NCBI GenBank assembly: GCA_900766795.1
Contig: CAAFWX010000317.1
Coordinates: forward strand, 1 to 6,356
Direction of reading: 5' to 3'
DNA length: 6,356 nucleotides
From: Oscillospiraceae bacterium
Lineage (GTDB): Bacteria; Bacillota_A; Clostridia; Oscillospirales; Ruminococcaceae
This document shows positions 1 through 5,882 of this stretch, in pieces. Position 1 is the stretch's first letter. Every line of letters starts with the position of its first letter. The notes under the pieces were generated by a model. That model ran no database searches and had not been told where the DNA came from. It saw nothing but the letters and a program-made list of their open reading frames with translations. The translations under genes were made by a program, and so were the position numbers.

Positions 1-1
1 C

Positions 2-661
2 GCCGCCCGCAGGAACATGGAGTCCACGCGCGAAAAGGTTACGGGAATACTTGATGTGCTCAAGCAGGACATTGAGGCAAGCGAAAGCGTGAATCAGGTT
101 GACAGCCTTACAAAGCAGATTCAGCAGATATCGCGCAACACCAACCTGCTTGCAATCAACGCGTCCATCGAAGCCGCAAGAGCGGGCGAAGCAGGCAAGG
201 GCTTTGCCGTGGTTGCAGATGAGATTAGAATGCTTGCCGAATCCAGCAAGGAGTCCGCTGAAAATATCCAGCAGATTAACGGAGTTGTAAAGGCGGCGGT
301 AAACAGCCTGTCGTTACATGCCACCGAGCTGCTTGATTATATGCAGGACAGGATAATGCCCGAGTTCGAGAACTTTGTGCAGTCCGGAGTTCAGTACAAG
401 GAGCACGCAGACTATATCCACGAAACCATGGACGAGTTCTCCTCAAAGACCGACAGCCTGCGCCAGAATATGGCAAGCATCGCGCAGTCCATCGACAGCA
501 TTGCCGTGGCGATAAAAGAGGGCGTTTCGGGCGTTTCGGGAACAGCCGACAGCACCCAGATTCTTGTTGCAGACATGAACCGCATTTCCGAGCGCATGGA
601 CGACAACAAGCACATTGCCGACAGGCTGAAACAAGAAACCGAGGTTTTCACCAAGGTTTGA
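2..661 (+). CDS. Methyl-accepting chemotaxis protein, C-terminal signalling domain (5' end outside window)
   Basis: This is the cytoplasmic signalling end of a chemoreceptor, the part that forms a coiled-coil hairpin and controls the CheA kinase through CheW. The conserved hairpin tip is clear at residues 35-76, counted from the Met at base 17: [20 protein letters not shown] followed by [17 protein letters not shown]. The frame is open to the left edge (A-A-R-R-N before that Met), and the Met has no properly spaced ribosome site, so it is internal and the true start lies upstream. Ligand-binding, membrane and HAMP parts are therefore not seen. About 140 residues follow the tip, forming the descending helix; no CheR/CheB-tethering pentapeptide ends the protein (last residues FTKV). 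The stop is TGA, and a TAA lies four codons further on in the same frame. The gene converges on the antiporter gene. The family call is firm; the signal sensed is unknown. Confidence 0.93.
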   Translation, partial: AARRNMESTREKVTGILDVLKQDIEASESVNQVDSLTKQIQQISRNTNLLAINASIEAARAGEAGKGFAVVADEIRMLAESSKESAENIQQINGVVKAAVNSLSLHATELLDYMQDRIMPEFENFVQSGVQYKEHADYIHETMDEFSSKTDSLRQNMASIAQSIDSIAVAIKEGVSGVSGTADSTQILVADMNRISERMDDNKHIADRLKQETEVFTKV

Positions 662-704
662 CCAAACCGATAACGTTTGCCTAAGGCAATTCCGCAGTAT
701 CAGA

Positions 705-739
705 CAGAAAACCCGCCGTACCCATGAGATACGGCGGGT
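705..739. terminator. Bidirectional intrinsic terminator between convergent genes
   Basis: A perfect 10-bp inverted repeat, acccgccgta at 711-720 and tacggcgggt at 730-739, encloses a 9-base loop. Read on the minus strand, the stem is followed directly by TTTT and then a mixed TCTG stretch, so it best serves the antiporter gene, whose stop is 20 bases before it. On the plus strand the following bases are only moderately T-rich, but the position 50 bases after the chemoreceptor stop suits a shared terminator. Confidence 0.8.
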
Positions 740-758
740 AATGTATTTCTTGGTAAAG

Positions 759-2402
759 CTACTTGCTGTGATTTTTAGAGCCGATGAGCTTCAGCACAAA
801 GAGCACTCCGAGCATAAGCACGAGGGAGATTCCAAGCACAACGAACACGTTCTGAACAAATCCCGAAATCAGATAACCTGCCGCGCAAACTCCCGCAACA
901 GTAAGCGCGTAGGGAAGCTGCGTGGAAACGTGGTTTACATGGTCGCACTGCGCACCTGTGGAAGCCATGATTGTGGTATCCGAAATAGGCGAGCAGTGGT
1001 CGCCGCAGACTGCCCCCGCAAGGCAGGCAGAAATGCAGACAATAACCATCGGAGGGATAACGCCCGTTTCCCCGACGACGGCAAGCTCTGTGCTGAAAAC
1101 TGCGGTCACAATCGGGATAAGAATGCCGAACGTACCCCAGCTTGTACCGGTAGCGAAAGCAAGACCGATAGCCACCACAAACAGGATAAGCGGCAGCAGC
1201 ACCTGAAGCGCAGAAGCGCTCTTTACAATACCCGAAACGAACGGACCTGCCTCCAGCATTGAGGTCATCGTTTTGAGCGTCCACGCAAATGTAAGGATAA
1301 GTATTGCGGGAACCATCTGCTTAAATCCTGCGGCAATAGAATCCATGCACTCGGAAAAGGAAAGAACCCGACGCAGCATAAAGTAGATTATGATAACGAT
1401 AAGCGCGCCGATAGACCCCAGCGAAAGCCCAAACGCCGCGTCGCAGTTTGCAAAAGCGTCCATAAAGCTCTCTCCGGAAAAGAACCCGCCTGTGTATATC
1501 ATTCCCACAACGCAAAAGACAATAAGCGTGAGCACAGGGAGAATAAGGTCAATGACCCTGCCCTTGGAATGGGTGGGCTTGTCATCGTCGGGATAAACGT
1601 TGTTTCTGGTGGTAAAGAGGTCGCCGTTCAGCGCGTTCTGCTCGTGCTTGTTCATCGGTCCGAAGTCAAATCCCGTCAGAGAAATGAACACCACCATAAC
1701 AATACTCAACAGCGCATAAAGGTTGTAGGGTATAGTCTGGATAAAGAGCTGTATTCCATTCACGCCGTCCACCGTACCGCTGACAGCTGCCGCCCATGAT
1801 GAAATCGGCGCGATAATGCAGATAGGCGCCGCAGTGGCGTCGATTAGATACGCAAGTTTTGCGCGGGAAATCTTGTGCTTGTCAGTGACGGGGCGCATAA
1901 CCGAGCCAACGGTAAGGCAGTTGAAATAATCGTCCACAAAAATGAGCGCACCCAGCAGGAAAGTCGCAAATGAAGCCCCGCGGCGGTTTTTGATGTGCTT
2001 AGCCGCCCATTCACCGTAAGCGCGGCTTCCGCCCGCCTTGTTCATCATCACAACGGTAATTCCCAGCACAACAAGGAAAATAAGTATGCCGACATTGTAG
2101 CTGTCCGCAAGGTTTGCGATGAAGCCATCCCGAACCACCGCAGTGAACATACCCTCAAACCCCGAGCCTGTGGCAGCGGCGTAGATAATGCCGCCCGTAA
2201 GAATCCCGACAAACAGAGAGGAGTAGACCTCCTTGGTGATGAGGGCAAGTCCGATTGCCACCACCGGCGGCAGCAGCGACCACATTGAGCCGACAGCATG
2301 GCTGATATCGGTAGCCACAGCGCACATGATAATGAATACCACGATAAACAGCACAAATATTATTTTACTGAGATTTCTTTTCAGTAATTCTTTTGGGTTC
2401 AT
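759..2402 (-). CDS. nhaC: NhaC-family Na+/H+ antiporter
   Basis: This 547-residue inner-membrane protein belongs to the NhaC antiporter family (Na_H_antiporter domain) and is expected to exchange cytoplasmic Na+ for external H+, serving sodium and pH homeostasis. Hydrophobic segments run throughout, starting at residues 13-30 and including about 42-56, 61-78, 104-120, 143-156, 225-243, 284-304, 324-343, 362-378, 400-417, 422-437, 449-466, 499-514 and 518-540. Family hallmarks are FVDDYFNCLTVGSVMRPVTD (155-174) with SRAKLAYLIDATAAP (179-193) after it, SSWAAAVSG (201-209), GTSWGTFGILIP (419-430) and GDHCSPISDTTIMASTGAQC (467-486). The start is supported by AGGAG 8 bases upstream (2411-2415). 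The gene is monocistronic, with promoter 2503-2531, a leader hairpin at 2452-2486 and a terminator at 711-739. Related family members exchange other solutes such as malate/lactate, so the ion or solute is inferred. Confidence 0.93.
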   Translation of the reverse strand: MNPKELLKRNLSKIIFVLFIVVFIIMCAVATDISHAVGSMWSLLPPVVAIGLALITKEVYSSLFVGILTGGIIYAAATGSGFEGMFTAVVRDGFIANLADSYNVGILIFLVVLGITVVMMNKAGGSRAYGEWAAKHIKNRRGASFATFLLGALIFVDDYFNCLTVGSVMRPVTDKHKISRAKLAYLIDATAAPICIIAPISSWAAAVSGTVDGVNGIQLFIQTIPYNLYALLSIVMVVFISLTGFDFGPMNKHEQNALNGDLFTTRNNVYPDDDKPTHSKGRVIDLILPVLTLIVFCVVGMIYTGGFFSGESFMDAFANCDAAFGLSLGSIGALIVIIIYFMLRRVLSFSECMDSIAAGFKQMVPAILILTFAWTLKTMTSMLEAGPFVSGIVKSASALQVLLPLILFVVAIGLAFATGTSWGTFGILIPIVTAVFSTELAVVGETGVIPPMVIVCISACLAGAVCGDHCSPISDTTIMASTGAQCDHVNHVSTQLPYALTVAGVCAAGYLISGFVQNVFVVLGISLVLMLGVLFVLKLIGSKNHSK

Positions 2403-2451
2403 TGTAAATTCTCCTTTTTTGCCTTCGATGTGAAATATCCGCTCAAGAGTT

Positions 2452-2486
2452 CAAGCTGTGGAAATGAAAGCTTCCGCCACAGCTTG
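2452..2486 (-). promoter_or_regulatory. Stem-loop in the 5' leader of the antiporter mRNA
   Basis: A perfect 10-bp inverted repeat (caagctgtgg at 2452-2461, ccacagcttg at 2477-2486) with a 15-base loop lies in the untranslated leader, about 10 bases after the predicted transcription start and 49 bases before the start codon. No T-run follows it on the minus strand, so it is not an intrinsic terminator as it stands. It could stabilise the mRNA, or be part of a regulatory element or protein-binding site. The loop holds the small palindrome gaaagcttc. The hairpin is visible; its role is inferred. Confidence 0.55.
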
Positions 2487-2502
2487 TTGTACACTATATA
2501 TA

Positions 2503-2531
2503 AATTTAACATATTATTCGTCCGTTGTCAA
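2503..2531 (-). promoter_or_regulatory. Predicted sigma-A promoter of the antiporter gene
   Basis: Read on the minus strand there is a consensus -35 box TTGACA (2526-2531), a 17-base spacer and a weaker -10 box TAAATT (2503-2508, four of six matches). Transcription would start near 2496, giving a leader of about 95 bases. An A/T-rich stretch immediately upstream (2532-2565) could act as an UP element. An overlapping TATATA lies 3' of the chosen -10 and is an alternative with a longer spacer. Confidence 0.6.
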
Positions 2532-2550
2532 CAAAAAAATCGATATTTCT

Positions 2551-2568
2551 CACAAATTGTATTTTGTG
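2551..2568. promoter_or_regulatory. Possible operator dyad upstream of the antiporter promoter
   Basis: An 18-base imperfect palindrome with arms cacaaa (2551-2556) and tttgtg (2563-2568) and a 6-base centre lies about 20 bases upstream of the -35 box, where an activator could bind. The arms are short and the region is AT-rich, so chance is a real possibility. No regulator is encoded next to it. Confidence 0.25.
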
Positions 2569-2587
2569 GAAGAATTAACAGCATGTG

Positions 2588-2622
2588 AAAAACGACCGAA
2601 GAAGAATTTCTACGGTCGTTTG
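2588..2622 (-). terminator. Intrinsic terminator of the PfkB-family kinase gene
   Basis: The repeats aaacgaccg (2590-2598) and cggtcgttt (2613-2621) form a 9-bp stem with a 14-base loop. On the minus strand the GC-rich part of the stem runs straight into TTTTT and then CAC, the classic intrinsic terminator form. It lies about 50 bases after the kinase stop codon and isolates the kinase transcript from the antiporter promoter downstream. Confidence 0.82.
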
Positions 2623-2670
2623 TTGTATTAGTTATCTGCCCGACTTATGGGAAGTTGTGTTTCTGATTAT

Positions 2671-3474
2671 TCAGAATCCACCGTAATGTTTTAAGGTTTC
2701 TGCTGCAATTTCGGAACCGACATTCATAGCCTTTTCAATATTATTTTCGAGCATATATGAGCAGACAAATCCGGCGTGATAGCTGTCACCACAACCGGTC
2801 GTGTCAATTATGCGTTCAACTTTCACAGCCTGCACTTTGAATTCCTGTCCATTAAAGTATGTAACGCTTCCACGTTCTGCAAGTGACACGTTGAACAGGC
2901 AACGGTATTTATTCGATAATTCTTTGAACTTCGGCAGGAGTTCTTCCGAGCCGCTTATCATAAAGAAATCAACATGCGGAGCAAATCGTTCCATATCTGC
3001 AAAATCTCTATATACATCAAAATCTACCGCAAGCTTAAAGCCAAGAGTTTCCTTCAGTTCAACTACTTGCGAAAAACACGAAGCCCAGAAATGGACAAAG
3101 ACTACATCGGACCTTGATAAGATTTTGATTTCATTATCATTCAGTACGATGTTATCGAGAATTTTTCCGTTCCATGAATCATCTTTATAATACCTATCGC
3201 CCGATTCTGTAAGGTAAGTCATATTATTTGCAGTCTGATACCTTTCATCAATGCGTATATGGTTTTTATCAATATCAAGCTTTGATATTGAATCCATTAT
3301 CGCTTCTGCATATTTATCTTTTCCGACAACACCAAGAAGCGTAACATCTATATCCTTAAAGTGCGAGGCATGAGCAGCAAAATTCAATGCTTCTCCTCCC
3401 GGTCTGATTATTTCAGTACCGTAAAAAACATCTGCACATATACAAGGAAGTGCAGTCAGCTTAATTTTATTCAT
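2671..3474 (-). CDS. PfkB-family carbohydrate kinase, fructoselysine 6-kinase (FrlD)-like
   Basis: This 267-residue cytoplasmic protein belongs to the PfkB/ribokinase family, which phosphorylates sugars and sugar adducts with ATP. The N-terminal sugar-binding signature is PGGEALNFAAH (25-35). The C-terminal signature is IDTTGCGDSYHAGFV (223-237), holding the anion-hole glycines and the catalytic base Asp230. From memory, the overall pattern and the ending AAETLKHYGGF resemble E. coli FrlD (ending AAKTIQYHGAW, 261 residues), which phosphorylates fructoselysine for splitting by FrlB. No deglycase or amino-acid transporter is adjacent, so the substrate is inferred. The start has GAGG 7 bases upstream (3482-3485). 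The gene has its own promoter and terminator and is clearly AT-richer than its neighbours: two hand-counted 60-base lines gave 43% and 28% GC, against 60% for a line of the ligase gene. This suggests separate acquisition. Family is firm; substrate is moderate. Confidence 0.88.
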   Translation of the reverse strand: MNKIKLTALPCICADVFYGTEIIRPGGEALNFAAHASHFKDIDVTLLGVVGKDKYAEAIMDSISKLDIDKNHIRIDERYQTANNMTYLTESGDRYYKDDSWNGKILDNIVLNDNEIKILSRSDVVFVHFWASCFSQVVELKETLGFKLAVDFDVYRDFADMERFAPHVDFFMISGSEELLPKFKELSNKYRCLFNVSLAERGSVTYFNGQEFKVQAVKVERIIDTTGCGDSYHAGFVCSYMLENNIEKAMNVGSEIAAETLKHYGGF

Positions 3475-3511
3475 TATATCACCTCACAAATTCCGATTTA
3501 TAGATGATGTT

Positions 3512-3540
3512 ATTATATCACAATCCACCCAAAATTTCAA
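3512..3540 (-). promoter_or_regulatory. Near-consensus sigma-A promoter of the kinase gene
   Basis: On the minus strand: TTGAAA (-35, 3535-3540), a 17-base spacer and a perfect TATAAT (-10, 3512-3517) preceded by TGA, an extended -10 motif. Transcription should begin near 3505, about 30 bases before the start codon. This is among the strongest promoters visible in the window, and it lies only about a dozen bases after the stem of the terminator of the upstream operon. Confidence 0.82.
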
Positions 3541-3579
3541 TACCAAAAATCAAAGCCGCCTAGATTTTTCAGGCGGCTT
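3541..3579 (-). terminator. Intrinsic terminator of the condensation/ACP/ligase/SCP2 operon
   Basis: The repeats aagccgcct (3553-3561) and aggcggctt (3571-3579) form a perfect 9-bp, GC-rich stem with a 9-base loop. On the minus strand the stem is followed by TTTGATTTTT, a good though interrupted U-tract. It lies about 120 bases after the SCP2 gene stop and just ahead of the kinase promoter. The upstream arm overlaps the end of a small coding-like remnant. Confidence 0.8.
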
Positions 3580-3664
3580 CAATATTATCTAAATTAAACC
3601 GACTATCACGGCTAATATACTTCCAATAAGCCGCCAAACCGGGTTTCACTTCATCCGTCACCAT
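3569..3664 (-). pseudogene. Small coding-like ORF or gene remnant after the SCP2 gene
   Basis: A frame running from an in-frame TAA near the end of the SCP2 gene to a TGA at 3569-3571 reads like protein: LIGHTIELFADMVTDEVKPG and then LAAYWKYISRDSRFNLDNIE before the stop. From the only ATG (3662-3664) it would give 31 residues, but no convincing ribosome site precedes it. The composition is mixed and protein-like (Trp, Tyr, alternating charges), and the stop sits inside the terminator stem, as at a real gene end. I do not recognise the family. It may be the tail of a gene otherwise deleted, a small protein, or chance. Confidence 0.3.
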
Positions 3665-3698
3665 ATCGGCGAACAGCTCAATCGTGTGCCCGATAAGG

Positions 3699-4046
3699 TT
3701 ACTGTTTCTCCGACTTGCTCTTTACGCGGTCGGAAATCTTCTGAAACTCGAGAGCCTTTTCAATGCTGCCCTGAACCTTGAGCTTGCCTGTGGTGAACGC
3801 CCACACGGGGTTCATCTCGCCGCTCATAATCTTGAGGAAATCCTCGGCGGAAACGATGAAAATGCAGTCGCGGTCGTAGTACTCATAAGGCTCAACGTAA
3901 ACCTTGCCGTCAAGCAATTCGATGTAGAACGCGCCCTCGCCCTCGCCGACAATGTTTATCTGCACTGCGAGGTGCCCTTCCAGACCGCTGAGGTCGTTTG
4001 CATATACATTCTCCCTGACTTTTTCAAATATCTCCTGATATGTCAT
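3699..4046 (-). CDS. SCP2 sterol-binding domain protein
   Basis: This 115-residue soluble protein is a single SCP2 (sterol carrier protein 2) domain, a fold with a hydrophobic tunnel that binds lipids, fatty acyl chains or acyl-CoA. The family pattern is visible: an acidic beta-strand stretch GEGEGAFYIELLDGKVYVEP (34-53), then CIFIVSAEDFLKIMSGEMNP (61-80), where the polar S-x-E-D-F-L-K-I-x-S-G segment is typical, then AFTTGKLKVQGSIEKALEF (83-101), the conserved G-K-x-K-V-x-G-x-x-x-x-A-L end. It has no signal peptide. A near-perfect AAGGAGGG (4055-4062) overlaps the ligase stop, and only 14 bases separate the two genes, so it is the last gene of the operon. Its likely job there is to hold a lipid-like substrate or product, which is inferred. 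It ends in a lysine-rich tail. Confidence 0.86.
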   Translation of the reverse strand: MTYQEIFEKVRENVYANDLSGLEGHLAVQINIVGEGEGAFYIELLDGKVYVEPYEYYDRDCIFIVSAEDFLKIMSGEMNPVWAFTTGKLKVQGSIEKALEFQKISDRVKSKSEKQ

Positions 4047-4054
4047 TGCAGGTT

Positions 4055-4062
4055 CCCTCCTT
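4055..4062 (-). promoter_or_regulatory. Strong ribosome binding site of the SCP2 gene
   Basis: On the minus strand AAGGAGGG ends 8 bases before the ATG at 4046 and overlaps the TAA stop of the ligase gene. It fixes the SCP2 start and would allow translation of this gene even if ribosomes leave the ligase message at its internal TGA. Confidence 0.8.
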
Positions 4063-5629
4063 ATATTACTTTTCCGTGAGCGGACTGATTGCGGATAATC
4101 TTCTTGGACGTTGTTTTCTCAAATTCGGCGTCCCTAAGTCTTATGCGGCGCATTGCCTTTGAAGCGGGAAGCGTCTTGTTGATTCCCGCAACAGCGTCTT
4201 TCAGAAGCTTCACAAGCTCCTCCTCGGGCATTTTGCCGCATATGTCGGGGCTGGGGAATATCTCCGCGCAAAGCACGTCGTCATCGTCGTAAACCATAAC
4301 CTCTGCCACGAAGTCCAGCTCGTCAAACTTGTTTTCAAGCTCCTCGGGGGAAACATTCTCGCCGCCGCTGAGAATAATGAGGTTCTTCTTTCTTCACGTG
4401 AGGAACAGACGATTCTCCTCGTCAACATAGCCAATGTCGCCTGTGCGCAGCCAGCCTTCGGGAGTGAGGGTCTTTGCGGTTTCCTCGGGGTCCTTGTAGT
4501 AACCCGCCATAACCGAGGGACTTTTTACCAGAATCTCGCCGTCCTCAATCTTCACGGAGCAGCGGTCAACCAGTGTTCCAACGTCATCAAGAAGGTCAAC
4601 GCAGTACATCGGCTTGCTTGCAATTCTCGGAGCGCACTCGGTCATGCCGTAGCCTTGAAGCAGGCGGATTCCTATATCATTATAAGCCTTCTGAAGCTCG
4701 GGGCTGAGGTAAGCGCCGCCGCTGAACATAACCTTAAGCCTTCCGCCGAACACAGCCTGCGCAATCATCGAAATCGGGATCTCGGGCTTTGCGGCAGCGG
4801 CTGCCTTTATCTGGCGGTAGATGGTCTTTGCAATCATGGGAACCACCAGCATGATTGTGGGCCGGAACAGCTTAAGATTCTGCGCGATATGCATAAGGGA
4901 ATCGTTCAGGCAAAGCTGCGAGCCATAGCGCATTGTCAGCAGGATATCGCAGGTGAAGCAGTAGATGTGATGAATGGGCAGCACAGACAGCACCACGCCG
5001 TCAGCGTTGCTTTCGTTGTCGCGGCAGGTTGCGTTGTCGATGAAGTTTCTGTTGAGCAGCATAACGCCCTTGCTCTTACCCGTTGTGCCCGAGGTGTAGG
5101 AAATTGCTGCCAGCGCGTCGGGGGAAACGGGAGCAGGCTCGTTCGCAGTGTAATTCTCCAGAATATCGCCAAGCTCAATATCCTCAGAGCCGTCTGCGGG
5201 AGCGGTACGGTTAATGCAGACGTATTTTGCCACAGCGGGGCAGTTCTGCTTCAGCAGCGGGATAAGCTTCTCATACTTCGCGTCGTAGAAGAAAATGACG
5301 GAATCCGAGCGGTTGAGCAGCTCAATGATACCCTCGGGAGTAAGCAGCGCGTCCAGCGGAACAGCCGCGTTTCCGCCGAACACCGTGCCGAAATAGCTGA
5401 TTATCCATGCGTAGCTGGAGGGAACGATTACAGCGGCATGGATAGGCTCACCGCCGCCGCGTACCTCGTTCACAAAGCTGCAAACGCGGCAGGCGTCGCT
5501 GTAAAACTCGTTGAAGGTTTTGTCGCTGATTTCCTTGCCGGATTTCTCACGGATATACACCCTGTCGCCGTTTTCTTTTGCGGACTCCCGCGCAAGGTCG
5601 AGAATGGTGCTGATTTTTGTCTTGTCCAT
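4061..5629 (-). pseudogene. AMP-dependent acyl/aminoacyl synthetase (ligase) interrupted by one in-frame TGA
   Basis: This is an ANL-superfamily adenylating enzyme, which activates a carboxylate with ATP and transfers it to a thiol, here probably the adjacent carrier protein. The frame spans 522 positions, a normal full length. Motifs are SYTSGTTGKSKGVML (177-191, ATP loop), LPIHH (217-221), FSGGA (302-306), QGYGMTECAP (325-334) and GWLRTGDIGYVDEE (392-405). At position 412 (4394-4396) the codon is TGA, exactly where the family has the Gly of G-R-K. The same frame then continues perfectly with RKKNLIILSGGENVSPEELE and ends with EKTTSKKIIR, where Lys510 is the likely catalytic lysine. No frameshift is needed. 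If TGA stops translation, the mobile C-terminal subdomain is lost and the enzyme should be inactive. The start has GGAG 6 bases upstream (5636-5639) and follows the carrier gene by 11 bases. The substrate is not predictable by eye. Confidence 0.88.
4394..4396 (-). other. In-frame TGA codon inside the ligase gene (codon 412)
   Basis: The reading is CTC ACG TGA AGA AAG AAG, giving L-T-stop-R-K-K. The family has T-G-R-K at this place, so one change of GGA to TGA would explain it. The frame on both sides is intact. It could be a nonsense mutation, a sequence error or a readthrough site. Confidence 0.9.
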
Positions 5630-5640
5630 AGTTTACTCCG

Positions 5641-5868
5641 TCAGTTTTTCAGGCTCTCGATGTAGTTCATAGCTTCGCCGATGGTGTGAATATCCACGAT
5701 TTCCGCTTCGTCCACGGTTACTCCAAATTCGTCCTCAAGTTCACCCAGAACGCACATAATGTCGTAGGAGCTAAGACCGAGGTCGTCGGTAAGGTTGGAA
5801 TCCTCTGTGATGTTCTCGGGGGCAATATCAACATAGTTTCAGATGATGGTTCTCATTTTCTCAAGCAT
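5641..5868 (-). pseudogene. Stand-alone acyl carrier protein gene with an in-frame TGA at codon 10
   Basis: The frame encodes a 75-position acyl carrier protein, the usual length. It begins M-L-E-K-M-R-T-I-I, then TGA (5839-5841), then continues NYVDIAPENITEDSNLTDDL, where an ACP helix I and loop belong. The phosphopantetheine site is LGLSSYDIM (30-38): Ser34 is the likely attachment residue, and the usual D-S-L is changed to S-S-Y. The rest, LGELEDEFGVTVDEAEIVDI (41-60) and then HTIGEAMNYIE, is a typical acidic helix II-IV pattern. The start is fixed by AAAGGAGAA, whose core lies 7 bases upstream, overlapping the stop of the preceding gene. The gene ends in TGA 11 bases before the ligase start. 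No good restart codon follows the internal TGA before the serine. The carrier would bear the ligase product as a thioester. Cys, Gly or Arg would each be one base away at codon 10. Confidence 0.85.
5839..5841 (-). other. In-frame TGA codon inside the acyl carrier protein gene (codon 10)
   Basis: The reading is ACC ATC ATC TGA AAC TAT GTT, with clear ACP sequence after it and a start codon with a good ribosome site before it. If it acts as a stop, only nine residues are made. Comparable clostridial carrier proteins, as remembered, often have I-I-C or a small or polar residue here, so the lost codon may have been TGC or TGT. Confidence 0.88.
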
Positions 5869-5873
5869 GACAG

Positions 5874-5882
5874 TTCTCCTTT
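5874..5882 (-). promoter_or_regulatory. Ribosome binding site that fixes the carrier protein start
   Basis: AAAGGAGAA on the minus strand overlaps the TAA of the condensation gene, and its AGGAG core is 7 bases from the ATG at 5866-5868. This well-placed site shows that translation was meant to begin upstream of the in-frame TGA, not after it. Confidence 0.75.

Noticed and set aside
520..540. Tandem 9-base repeat gggcgtttc in the chemoreceptor gene
   Set aside because: It encodes G-V-S-G-V-S-G in frame within a helix end and is only two copies; it is probably ordinary coding sequence.
741..1262. A 173-codon plus-strand ORF opposite the antiporter gene
   Set aside because: It is antisense to the clear NhaC frame; its Lys/His/Arg/Asn-rich translation resembles no family and begins at the terminator with no promoter.
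2403..2670. Possible small RNA gene in the region between the antiporter and the kinase
   Set aside because: Everything visible is explained by the antiporter leader and promoter and the kinase terminator; no separate promoter-terminator pair facing each other was found.
3684..4079. A 131-codon plus-strand ORF opposite the SCP2 gene
   Set aside because: The minus-strand frame has a recognisable SCP2 domain and a strong ribosome site; the plus frame has neither.
4061..4309. Separate small gene for the ligase C-terminal subdomain starting at a GTG
   Set aside because: The GTG lacks a good ribosome site and would omit the conserved G-G-E-N-V-S-P-E-E-L-E motif just upstream, which is intact in the same frame. 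One interrupted gene explains it better.
4655..5665. A 336-codon plus-strand ORF opposite the ligase and carrier genes
   Set aside because: It is antisense to a frame full of adenylating-enzyme motifs, has no ribosome site and reads as low-complexity His/Val/Ala-rich sequence, as expected for the shadow of GC-rich coding DNA.
4394..5868. TGA as selenocysteine, or as a reassigned sense codon throughout the genome
   Set aside because: The ligase site requires glycine rather than cysteine and no SECIS-like hairpin follows. TGA also ends the carrier gene, the kinase and the receptor at natural C-termini, so full reassignment conflicts with the same operon.
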